A stretch of 7,425 bases of DNA from JBAWVR01 sp964583845 (GCA_964583845.1 CAZOXG010000035.1:1-7425); one strand, 5' to 3'. Positions 1 through 6,145 are shown, counted from the stretch's first letter. Translations and numbers: made by a program. Notes: generated from the sequence alone by a model not told the origin.

Positions 1-55
1 AACCGGTCACCTCTTCCATGCCATGGAAACGCTCTACCAGATGAGCTAGCGGCCC
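1..55 (-). tRNA. tRNA-Ala(GGC), 3' part missing at window edge
   Basis: Read on the minus strand, the first 55 nucleotides of a tRNA fit the standard cloverleaf exactly. There is a 7-nt acceptor 5' strand (GGGCCGC), a D arm with GCTC/GAGC stem and GG in the loop, and a 5-bp anticodon stem (TTTCC/GGAAG, one G-U pair). The 7-nt loop ATGGCAT puts anticodon GGC at plus positions 20-22, so it decodes GCC/GCU alanine codons. A 5-nt variable loop and the 5' T stem (ACCGG) follow, and the window ends in the T loop. Base 3 is G, as required for the G3-U70 alanine identity pair, but U70 and the CCA end lie outside the window. Position 15 is U and 48 is G, an uncommon Levitt pair. Confidence 0.93.
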
Positions 56-59
56 TAGG

Positions 60-79
60 GTCGAGAACTTAATCTCGAC
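60..79 (-). other. Leader hairpin just upstream of tRNA-Ala
   Basis: A perfect 7-bp inverted repeat (GTCGAGA / TCTCGAC) with a 6-nt loop lies 4 nt before the tRNA 5' end. On the minus strand it falls between the possible promoter and the tRNA, so it would be in the precursor leader. No T tract follows it on either strand, so it does not look like an ordinary intrinsic terminator for ddl. A role in 5' processing, or a weak terminator, are both possible. Confidence 0.5.
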
Positions 80-89
80 AGACCAAAAT

Positions 90-118
90 ATCTTACTATA
101 CGATATATCAAAAATCAA
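90..118 (-). promoter_or_regulatory. Possible promoter for tRNA-Ala
   Basis: On the minus strand TTGATT (113-118) and TAAGAT (90-95) are separated by 17 nt, each matching 4 of 6 consensus bases. An overlapping TATAGT (95-100) is a better -10 box but has no -35 at proper spacing. Either would start transcription about 30-35 nt before the tRNA. The sequence is AT-rich, so chance matches are easy. No clear terminator lies between ddl and this site, so read-through from ddl is the alternative source of the tRNA transcript. Confidence 0.35.
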
Positions 119-184
119 ATCAGCTATTTTGAAAATTACTAAAGGAGATTAATCAAACTAAAACAAACAAACAATAACTAAAAT

Positions 185-1159
185 TTACTTATTTTTCAAA
201 GTTAATTGGATTACATGATCCAAAAACTGAGGCATAGACATCCCAATCGCCTCTAATGATTTTGGTAATAATGAAGCCTCTGTTAATCCAGGTAAAGTAT
301 TCACCTCTAGAAAAAATATCCCTCTTTTTGCTGTTACAATAAAATCGGAACGCGAATAATGGCTCAAACCTAATAATTTATGAACTTTGACGGCAGTATT
401 TTGAATATAATCTTTTTCTTCTTTGCTAAAGTTTCCAGGACATATCTCTCTAGCGTTACCACTATATTTTTGTTCGAAATCAAAGACTCTTTCTTTATCA
501 CTAATAATAATTTCAACTGGTAACAATGAATAAACCTTTTGACCACGATATTGATCAACTACTCCGCAAGTAGCTTCTCGTCCTCGTATAAATTCTTCCA
601 CAATAGCCGTCTCAGAAACCGCAAAAACTTTTTCTAAGCCAAGTTCCATCTCTTTGATAGTGGCGGCTTTAGTTAAACCTACAGAAGATCCTCGATCAGT
701 AGGTTTGATAATTACCGGAATCAGCATTGATCTAAATATCTTATGAGCCATATCAGAAATATCTGTCTCACCTTTCCTAAAAATAAGATAAGCCGGAGTT
801 TTTATACTATTTTCCTTAAGGATTTTTTTGGCAAGGAGCTTATTCATTCCAATAGCACTAGCTAAAGCTTTTGAACCAGTATATTTAACTGAGAAATGAT
901 CCATAAGCTGTTGAACCTTTCCATCTTCACCGTACTCACCGTGCAAGGCATTAAAAATTACATCGGTCGAGCGGAATATGTCTTCTGGCTTAGCTGGAAT
1001 GCCGTTCTTGTGCCAAACACCGTCTTTATCAATCAAAATGTCTAAAGCCTGGTATTTTTCAGGTGAAAGAAATTTCAAAACAACTTGTCCTGATTTTAAA
1101 GACACGTCATATTCTGAACTTGGCCCACCCCGTAAAACTCCAACTCTAATTTTTGACAT
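185..1159 (-). CDS. ddl: D-alanine--D-alanine ligase
   Basis: This cytoplasmic ATP-grasp enzyme joins two D-alanines with ATP hydrolysis, supplying the dipeptide for the peptidoglycan stem peptide. The 324 residues are normal for the family (E. coli DdlB is 306). The N-terminal substrate loop GGPSSEYDVS is at 11-20, with E16 matching DdlB E15. HGEYGEDG is at 73-80, KP...RGSSVG at 152-161 and EEFIRGRE at 188-195. R270 and D272 line the active site, and the metal/ATP segment LEVNTLPGLTEASLLP spans 284-299, with E285 and N287. K231-Y232 matches K215-Y216 of DdlB; tyrosine in this omega loop goes with D-Ala rather than D-lactate, so it does not look like a VanA-type ligase. The usual MDK motif reads MNK (105-107). 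The start lies 2 nt after the stop of the upstream kinase gene, with no visible Shine-Dalgarno, so translational coupling is likely. No clear terminator follows. Confidence 0.95.
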   Translation of the reverse strand: MSKIRVGVLRGGPSSEYDVSLKSGQVVLKFLSPEKYQALDILIDKDGVWHKNGIPAKPEDIFRSTDVIFNALHGEYGEDGKVQQLMDHFSVKYTGSKALASAIGMNKLLAKKILKENSIKTPAYLIFRKGETDISDMAHKIFRSMLIPVIIKPTDRGSSVGLTKAATIKEMELGLEKVFAVSETAIVEEFIRGREATCGVVDQYRGQKVYSLLPVEIIISDKERVFDFEQKYSGNAREICPGNFSKEEKDYIQNTAVKVHKLLGLSHYSRSDFIVTAKRGIFFLEVNTLPGLTEASLLPKSLEAIGMSMPQFLDHVIQLTLKNK

Positions 1160-1161
1160 AA

Positions 1162-1941
1162 TTATTTTTGTTTACCAAACGGTAAGAAAATGAAGAATGT
1201 TGTACCTGAACCAACCTGACTTTCAAACCAGATTTTTCCACGATGTCTCTCAACAATTTCTTTAGCGATAAATAAACCTAAACCACTACCTTGATGTTCG
1301 GATTTTACTGCTTCAGGAGCGCGGTAAAATTTGTGAAAAATATTGATCTGATTTTCTTTAGAAATACCAATACCGGAATCAGCAAAACTTAGCAGAACAC
1401 CCTCAGGTTGAGTATCGTAAATAATGTGAACTGACCCACCATTCGGAGTGTATCTCAGGGCGTTTTCCAAGATAATCTGAAAGACGTCCTGCATCTTCGC
1501 GTGATCGATATATATATCAGGAATAACATGACCAATAGTTGGTAAAACTAATTTAATATTTTTAACTTCTGCTAATTTTCTAATTTCATCAACTTCACGA
1601 ACAAGAAGGTCAATCAAATCATCACCAGCCTCAAAGTCAAAAACGGCACTGGATGATTCCAATTTATAGGCATTGAGCATTTCATCAACTAAACGTAAGG
1701 CGTGTTTAGTACTCTCATACATTTTCTTATACAAAATTTGTTTTTCATCCTCTGTTTTGACTTCATTATTCATAAGAAATTCTAAAGACCATTTCACGGA
1801 AGAAAAAGGAGTTTTTAATTGATGAGCTGACACGGAAATAAAATCATAGATATCTTTATCATTAACCATACCGACACAAACTTCCTCTTTTTTACAAGGT
1901 GAAAGTTGCGGATTAAGCTTTTTGGAAAATATATCGAACAT
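1162..1941 (-). CDS. Soluble sensor-less histidine kinase
   Basis: This 259-residue protein consists of a dimerisation/phosphoacceptor domain plus an HATPase_c domain. The H box is SAHQLKTPFSSVKW (38-51) with phosphoacceptor H40. The ATPase part has the N box around N160 (ILENALRYTPNGG), G1 DSGIG (188-192), F box IFHKFYRA (201-208), G2 GSGLGLFIAKEIV (218-230) and a final GSGTTFFIFLPF (244-255). All key residues are present, so it should be active. There is no transmembrane segment, PAS, GAF or HAMP domain; only about 30 residues precede the H box, so any signal must come from a partner or these residues. No response regulator is encoded nearby. A downstream ATG at codon 25 (1867-1869) is an alternative start and would keep both domains intact. 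The gene follows its own promoter and ends 2 nt before ddl, which suggests one transcript and possibly a link to cell-wall status. Confidence 0.9.
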   Translation of the reverse strand: MFDIFSKKLNPQLSPCKKEEVCVGMVNDKDIYDFISVSAHQLKTPFSSVKWSLEFLMNNEVKTEDEKQILYKKMYESTKHALRLVDEMLNAYKLESSSAVFDFEAGDDLIDLLVREVDEIRKLAEVKNIKLVLPTIGHVIPDIYIDHAKMQDVFQIILENALRYTPNGGSVHIIYDTQPEGVLLSFADSGIGISKENQINIFHKFYRAPEAVKSEHQGSGLGLFIAKEIVERHRGKIWFESQVGSGTTFFIFLPFGKQK

Positions 1942-1953
1942 AATATTAGGATT

Positions 1954-1982
1954 ATTATAGCATTATTATATTAGTCGTCCAA
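1954..1982 (-). promoter_or_regulatory. Extended -10 promoter for kinase-ddl unit
   Basis: On the minus strand a perfect TATAAT (1954-1959) is preceded by TGC, an extended -10 element. A weak -35, TTGGAC (1977-1982), lies 17 nt upstream. Transcription would start near 1947, only about 5-6 nt before the kinase ATG, so the mRNA would be almost leaderless. The promoter sits directly downstream of the uvrB terminator and would serve kinase and ddl together. Confidence 0.65.
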
Positions 1983-1983
1983 G

Positions 1984-2015
1984 AAAAATTGCACAAAACA
2001 ATTTGTGCAATTTTT
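1984..2015 (-). terminator. Intrinsic terminator of uvrB
   Basis: A perfect 14-bp inverted repeat (arms 1984-1997 and 2002-2015) encloses a 4-nt loop. The core GTGCAA/TTGCAC is flanked by A and T runs, so on the minus strand the 3' arm ends in TTTTT. The first arm overlaps two bases of the uvrB TAA stop codon (2014-2016). The stem is AT-rich but long. Its A/T symmetry would also give a T run on the plus strand, though no plus-strand gene precedes it. Confidence 0.8.
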
Positions 2016-4206
2016 ATCTAAGTTTTTTTTCTTTTTTTACACTTTTTAATCTAGGACCACCCTTCCATCTATTTTTAAATAATACGTTAGACTCTTCTGG
2101 TAGTTTTTCTGGATCTCTTTTATCTTCTTTCTCCTTTTTTAAACGTAAAGATTTTACTTTGCCAAATTCTGGATCCTCCCCAAGCTTTCGACGAATGGCA
2201 AAAACTTCGTCTCGTAAAATAGCTGCCGTTTCAAAATCCAGCATTTTGACAGCATTTTCCATTTCAGCTTCTTTTTGGCGAATCAGCTGTCTAGGCTTTT
2301 TATTTAATAACACACTATCAAATTTTAACAATTCTCCAACAGCTTTATCATGATCCGAACGCATCGCCTCAGTGATATCATTGATTTTTTTGATAATTGT
2401 TTTAGGTGTAATTCCGTGTTTAGTATTGTATGCTACTTGTATTTTGCGACGTCGATTTGTTTCATTGATCGCTCTCTCCATAGAACCGGTCAAACGGTCG
2501 GCGTACAGAATTACCTTTCCAAAGACGTTACGGGCCGCACGACCGATAGTTTGGATCAAAGCGGTATCAGAACGCAAAAAACCTTCTTTATCGGCGTCTA
2601 GAACCCCTATAAACTCTACTTCAGGTAGGTCTAAACCCTCTCTTAGTAAGTTTACGCCAACCAAACAATCAAAAATACCCTTACGGAATTCAGTTAGAAT
2701 TTCAATTCTCTCAATAGTTTTAATGTCACTATGTAAATATTTTGTCTTGATGTTTTTTCCAGACAAAAATTCACTCAGGTCTTCCGCCATTTTTTTGGTC
2801 AGAGTGGTAGCAATCACGCGGCCGCCATGTTTTATTACTTTTTCAGTTTCTTCTATAAAGTCAAAAATCTGCCCTTTATATTTAGATTCTCTATTTTCGA
2901 TTACAGGTCTAATCTCAATTACCGGGTCAATCAAACCAGTTGGACGAATCACTTGTTCCACCACACCAACTTTACCACTCACTTCTATTTCGTATGGACT
3001 AGGGGTAGCCGAAGTGTATACAACTTGACCAACCCTTTCTTTAAACTCCTCAAAACGCAAAGGGCGATTGTCACGTGCGCTAGGTAAACGAAAACCGTAA
3101 TCAATCAGATTATTTTTTCGAGAGGCATCACCGGCGTACATTCCATTAAGCTGTGGCACAGCTACGTGTGATTCATCAATCACTGTAAGAAAATCTGGAG
3201 TACCATCATCTTTGTGTGGAAAATATTCCAGTAAAGTGTCTGGTGCCTCACCAGCTTTTTTTCCAGAAAAATGGCGGGAATAATTTTCAATACCATTACA
3301 ATAACCAACTTCTTTAATTAAAGCTAAGTCATAACTACAACGACGTTTTAGGCGTTCAGCTTCCAAGTTCTTACCAGCACTTTTTAACTCTTCCAGGCGG
3401 TCTTCTAGCTCTTTTTTAATAGTTTTATATGCTTTCTCCTGGTGGTCTTTATCGGTGATAAAATGCTTGGCTGGAAATATAAAAATTCCTGGTTCTTCTG
3501 CAAGTATAGAACGGGTCATCGCATCCAAACGTAAAATCTTGTCCACTTTTTCACCTACAAATTCCAATCTAAAAATCACCCGATCATTTACCGGCATAAT
3601 TTCAATCGTATTTCCGAGTGCTCGGAATAAACCTGGTGCTAAATCAGCCGTGGTACGTTCAAAATGTATCCTGATCAATTCGCGAATGGTTTCGGCACGG
3701 TCTTTTTTGTCTCCAACAGCAATTTTTAAATTTACTTTTTGATATTCTACCGGTGATCCCAAACCGTAAATACAGGAAACAGATGCCACAATTATTACAT
3801 CTTTACGAGTCAAAAGGGCCTGGGTGGAAGCATGACGAAGACGATCAATTTCTTCATTGATCATCGCCTCTTTTTCGATATAGGTGTCAGTAGTAGCGAT
3901 GTAGGCTTCTGGCTGATAATAGTCGTAGTAGGAGACAAAATAATGAACGGCGTTCTCGGGAAAGAATTCTTTGTATTCTTGAGCCAGCTGAGCGGCCAAG
4001 GTTTTGTTATGAGCAATTACAAGAGTCGGCTTCTGAATTTGATTAATAACATTGGCCACCGTAAAAGTCTTTCCAGATCCAGTCACACCCAAAAGCGTCT
4101 GGTGTCTTTTACCAGACATTATCCCTTTTACTAGAAAATCAATAGCTACCGGTTGGTCGCCTGCCGGTGCGTATTCACTTTTAATTATAAATTTTCGATC
4201 CTGCAT
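2014..4206 (-). CDS. uvrB: Excinuclease ABC subunit B (UvrB)
   Basis: UvrB is the DNA-damage-verifying helicase-like subunit of nucleotide excision repair; it is loaded by UvrA and then recruits UvrC. All hallmarks are present: Walker A GVTGSGKT (40-47), the aromatic beta-hairpin YYDYYQPEAY (93-102) that threads between DNA strands, DESH (344-347), TSATPSPYE (398-406), GVNLLREGLDLPEV (517-530) and QTIGRAARN (552-560). A C-terminal UVR motif (about 642-675, ending in the FETAAILRDEV-type helix) is the UvrC contact. At 730 residues it is longer than the usual 660-680. The excess is a tail after the UVR motif: residues 681-730 hold 19 Lys/Arg against 8 acidic residues. The ATG is at 4204-4206 with no recognisable Shine-Dalgarno. 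It appears monocistronic, between the hypothetical gene's terminator and its own. uvrA and uvrC are not in the window. Confidence 0.97.
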   Translation of the reverse strand: MQDRKFIIKSEYAPAGDQPVAIDFLVKGIMSGKRHQTLLGVTGSGKTFTVANVINQIQKPTLVIAHNKTLAAQLAQEYKEFFPENAVHYFVSYYDYYQPEAYIATTDTYIEKEAMINEEIDRLRHASTQALLTRKDVIIVASVSCIYGLGSPVEYQKVNLKIAVGDKKDRAETIRELIRIHFERTTADLAPGLFRALGNTIEIMPVNDRVIFRLEFVGEKVDKILRLDAMTRSILAEEPGIFIFPAKHFITDKDHQEKAYKTIKKELEDRLEELKSAGKNLEAERLKRRCSYDLALIKEVGYCNGIENYSRHFSGKKAGEAPDTLLEYFPHKDDGTPDFLTVIDESHVAVPQLNGMYAGDASRKNNLIDYGFRLPSARDNRPLRFEEFKERVGQVVYTSATPSPYEIEVSGKVGVVEQVIRPTGLIDPVIEIRPVIENRESKYKGQIFDFIEETEKVIKHGGRVIATTLTKKMAEDLSEFLSGKNIKTKYLHSDIKTIERIEILTEFRKGIFDCLVGVNLLREGLDLPEVEFIGVLDADKEGFLRSDTALIQTIGRAARNVFGKVILYADRLTGSMERAINETNRRRKIQVAYNTKHGITPKTIIKKINDITEAMRSDHDKAVGELLKFDSVLLNKKPRQLIRQKEAEMENAVKMLDFETAAILRDEVFAIRRKLGEDPEFGKVKSLRLKKEKEDKRDPEKLPEESNVLFKNRWKGGPRLKSVKKEKKLR

Positions 4207-4234
4207 GCTATTTTAGTTAAAATACCACATCTTG

Positions 4235-4264
4235 CCCCGAGATGAGTCTGCGAGTTTTTCGGGG
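4235..4264 (-). other. Hairpin in the uvrB 5' leader
   Basis: CCCCGA and TCGGGG form a perfect GC-rich 6-bp stem around an 18-nt loop, inside the 134-nt gap between uvrB and the hypothetical gene. On the minus strand it would lie about 30 nt before the uvrB start codon. No T tract follows it. It is much more GC-rich than the surrounding AT-rich spacer, and CGAG occurs twice within it. The nearest promoter-like element upstream is a weak extended -10 (TGT then TATTGT at 4276-4281) without a good -35. It could be a regulatory leader structure or a dispersed repeat; the sequence alone does not decide. Confidence 0.45.
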
Positions 4265-4315
4265 ACATCGAACCTACAATAACACAAAATTACAAATTCG
4301 TATAGAAATATAAAA

Positions 4316-4334
4316 GCGCCCAGGTTTTGGGCGC
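4316..4334 (-). terminator. Intrinsic terminator of the hypothetical gene
   Basis: A 7-bp GC-rich stem (GCGCCCA / TGGGCGC) with a 5-nt loop is followed on the minus strand by TTTTATATTT. It begins 6 nt after the TGA stop of the preceding minus-strand gene. This is a textbook rho-independent terminator and separates that gene from uvrB. Confidence 0.88.
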
Positions 4335-4340
4335 CTTGAT

Positions 4341-4727
4341 TCATATTGGTATTACCTCCGGAAAGCATAGGCAAATGAGATGATCCTCATTTAAAGACAA
4401 ATTAATGATCTGGAAACTATATCGGGCCCGATCTGCGTAACTAAGGTAAGCTCGTTGCAGATTAGACTTGAATAGCTTCAGTTCAGCTTCGTCTTCCAAG
4501 GCAATCAAAAACATTTCCTCATGCTGGGTTTCAAGAACAAAGTCCACCCACTCACCTTCGTCACTTACGACTTTGGTTTTGTAGGAGAAGACATCACCAC
4601 CTTTAACCTGAATTGGATCCTGTGTGTTAATAATTAGTTTTTTAACCCACCAATCTTCTAAACCTTCCTCATCGGAAAAGATGTAGAGATTGGAAACAAT
4701 AGGAGCCACGGTTTTCTGTCTGTCCAT
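4341..4727 (-). CDS. Unrecognised 128-residue protein
   Basis: I do not recognise this family. The protein is small, acidic and without transmembrane segment, signal peptide or cysteine motif (its only two cysteines form a LCLCFP segment near the C-terminus). It alternates hydrophobic strands with acidic stretches (DEEGLEDWW about residues 19-27, EDEAEL about 77-82), suggesting a compact alpha/beta cytoplasmic fold. I place the start at the ATG at 4725-4727, because GGAGGT lies 4 nt upstream. The ATG at 4737-4739 is in frame but overlaps that ribosome binding site and would add only MEVI. The gene has its own GC-rich terminator and a possible promoter, so it is a single-gene unit between tgt and uvrB. 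Its DNA looks somewhat more GC-rich than tgt or ddl, by eye. The strong ribosome site, terminator and intact frame argue that it is a real expressed gene. Confidence 0.8.
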   Translation of the reverse strand: MDRQKTVAPIVSNLYIFSDEEGLEDWWVKKLIINTQDPIQVKGGDVFSYKTKVVSDEGEWVDFVLETQHEEMFLIALEDEAELKLFKSNLQRAYLSYADRARYSFQIINLSLNEDHLICLCFPEVIPI

Positions 4728-4731
4728 AATT

Positions 4732-4737
4732 ACCTCC
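4732..4737 (-). promoter_or_regulatory. Strong Shine-Dalgarno that sets the start at 4727
   Basis: GGAGGT on the minus strand, 4 nt before the ATG at 4725-4727, is the only consensus ribosome binding site in the window. It overlaps the alternative ATG at 4737-4739, which makes that codon unlikely to be the start. Confidence 0.85.
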
Positions 4738-4799
4738 ATTGAGCGAACGTTTAGGGTTCACTGACCTGGACAAATTCTGAACAAAGCGGTACCGAATCC

Positions 4800-4828
4800 A
4801 TTCAAGCATAAATAGCATCATTTCACAA
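4800..4828 (-). promoter_or_regulatory. Possible promoter for the hypothetical gene
   Basis: On the minus strand TTGTGA (4823-4828) and TTGAAT (4800-4805) are 17 nt apart, each matching 4 of 6 consensus bases. This would give a leader of roughly 65 nt containing the palindrome CGGTACCG (4787-4794) and a GAAC-N7-GTTC inverted repeat (4745-4759). The promoter overlaps the weak hairpin after tgt. The match is modest; read-through from tgt is the alternative. Confidence 0.28.
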
Positions 4829-4841
4829 CAAAACTAATGAT
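4817..4841 (-). terminator. Weak possible terminator of tgt
   Basis: ATCATT and AATGAT form a 6-bp stem with a 13-nt loop, starting 1 nt after the tgt stop codon. The following minus-strand sequence, GCTATTTAT, is only moderately T-rich. The position copies the other terminators in this window, but the stem is weak. Confidence 0.3.
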
Positions 4842-4842
4842 C

Positions 4843-6075
4843 TTATTTCTCAATTACATTTAAAGTGTATTTTTCAATAAATGATTTTTTGTAGTCTGCA
4901 AAAGTATTATCTAAAATAGATTCTCGAATTTTCTTTACTAAATTAACTAAAAAATGAATATTGTGGATGGAAGCCAAAGTACCACCGAGCATTTCTTTGC
5001 CATGAAAAAGATGAGCAATGTAACCTTTGGAATAATTTTTACAAGTATAACAATCGCAATCACTTTCGATCGGAGCAACATCATCTCTAAAAATCGTATT
5101 TTCAATGTGAATCTTCCCTGCTTTAGTATAAATAGTACCGTTTCGTCCGAGTCGAGTCGGTAAAACACAGTCGAAAAGATCGACTCCATTTTCAATCCCC
5201 ATAAATAAATCCTCTGGCTCACCAATACCAAGAAGATGACGAGGTTTTTCTTCTGGCAAGATTTCATTGACCCACTGAACAGCCGTCGACATATCTTCCT
5301 TAGCAAAAGATCCACCGATTCCAAAGCCGTCAAACTCCTTCCCCTCAACTTGCATTTCTGCAATGGTTTTGGCTGAAAATTTTCGTAATCTTTCCTCGCG
5401 ACCACCCTGAACAATACCGAATAAAGATACTTTATTTTCAATATTTAATTTAATATGTTCCTCCAAACAACGCTTGGCCCAACGATGGGTTCTCTCTAAC
5501 GCTTCCTCCTGATAACGTAAATCCTCTGTAGGAGAAGTGCATTCATCGAAAGCAAAAATCATATCAGCTCCAAGGTTATGCTGAATCTGAATAGACTTCT
5601 CTGGAGTTATGTAGTGCATAGAACCATCGAGGTGTGATTTGAATGATACACCGTCCTGGCCGATTTTAGCCAAACGAGGTGCGTCAGAATCATCAAAACG
5701 CTCGGGTAATAACATATTTGGATCAACAGCTTTTACAACCTTAGAAATTCCTTTACCATAGGCGGCGCCAAGAGAAAATACTTGAAAACCACCAGAGTCA
5801 GTCATAGTTGGTCCAGACCAGTTCATCATTTTATGAAGACCACCCAACTTCTTTACTACTTCATCACCAGGTTGAAGAAACAGATGATACGTATTCGCCA
5901 AAACAACCTGAGCCCCAGCTTCTTTCACCTGATCGGGATTAAGAGATTTTACAGTTGCTTTAGTACCCACTACAACAAAAGCCGGTGTCGAGATTTCACC
6001 GTGAGGAGTGGTAAGTGTACCAGCTCGACCCAACTTACCTTCTATTTTTTTATTTATTTCAAATTTAATAGACAT
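4843..6075 (-). CDS. tgt: tRNA-guanine transglycosylase (queuine/preQ1)
   Basis: This cytoplasmic enzyme swaps guanine 34 of GUN-anticodon tRNAs (Asp, Asn, His, Tyr) for preQ1, the committed tRNA step toward queuosine. Numbered from the ATG at 6073-6075 (410 residues), it has DSGGFQVFSL (93-102) with catalytic D93, FDECTSP (176-182), GIVQGG (220-225), GIGGSF (252-257) and FDCVLPTR (301-308) with nucleophile D302. The zinc ligands are C340, C342, C345 and H371. A GTG 9 nt upstream is in frame, but MSIKFEI is the more natural N-terminus. Family members are usually about 370-380 residues; the excess is an insertion of roughly 25-35 residues after FSL (about 103-138), before the segment GQDGVSFKSHLDGS. 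No Shine-Dalgarno is visible. A TATACT (6099-6104) is a possible -10. No queuosine synthesis genes are nearby, so preQ1 may be made elsewhere or salvaged. Confidence 0.96.
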   Translation of the reverse strand: MSIKFEINKKIEGKLGRAGTLTTPHGEISTPAFVVVGTKATVKSLNPDQVKEAGAQVVLANTYHLFLQPGDEVVKKLGGLHKMMNWSGPTMTDSGGFQVFSLGAAYGKGISKVVKAVDPNMLLPERFDDSDAPRLAKIGQDGVSFKSHLDGSMHYITPEKSIQIQHNLGADMIFAFDECTSPTEDLRYQEEALERTHRWAKRCLEEHIKLNIENKVSLFGIVQGGREERLRKFSAKTIAEMQVEGKEFDGFGIGGSFAKEDMSTAVQWVNEILPEEKPRHLLGIGEPEDLFMGIENGVDLFDCVLPTRLGRNGTIYTKAGKIHIENTIFRDDVAPIESDCDCYTCKNYSKGYIAHLFHGKEMLGGTLASIHNIHFLVNLVKKIRESILDNTFADYKKSFIEKYTLNVIEK

Positions 6076-6111
6076 TAAAAACACATTAACATTTTAATAG
6101 TATAAAATCAA

Positions 6112-6140
6112 AAACCAGTAGTTTTATCAACTACTGGTTT
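6112..6140 (-). terminator. Intrinsic terminator of the FKBP gene
   Basis: A perfect 12-bp stem (6112-6123 with 6129-6140; core ACCAGTAGTT/AACTACTGGT) encloses a 5-nt loop. It is followed on the minus strand by a T-rich run (TTGATTTTATA). It starts 5 nt after the FKBP stop codon and insulates tgt from it. Confidence 0.85.
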
Positions 6141-6145
6141 AATCT

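Noticed and set aside
139..150. AAGGAG on the plus strand as a ribosome binding site
   Set aside because: No start codon follows at a useful distance and no plus-strand frame opens there.
140..184. GTTT-rich stretch with two TTTTAGTT copies (minus strand) as a repeat array
   Set aside because: It is short low-complexity AT-rich DNA without regular units or spacers, so not a CRISPR or a meaningful repeat.
185..1941. A vancomycin-resistance-like (VanS/VanA) cassette
   Set aside because: The ligase has the D-Ala-type Lys-Tyr pair, the kinase has no membrane sensor, and there is no VanR, VanH or VanX homologue here.
2372..3028. 218-codon plus-strand open frame, and shorter plus-strand frames across uvrB
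   Set aside because: They lie fully antisense to an intact, strongly conserved uvrB, and their translations show no recognisable domain.
4213..4230. Five-codon open frame (MWYFN) upstream of uvrB
   Set aside because: Such short frames are expected by chance; no convincing ribosome site or conservation evidence is visible.
4947..5441. 164-codon minus-strand open frame inside tgt
   Set aside because: It is an out-of-frame shadow of tgt, whose own frame carries all catalytic and zinc residues.
6082..6084. GTG as the start of tgt
   Set aside because: It adds only MFL before a natural ATG start at 6073-6075, and no ribosome binding site favours it.
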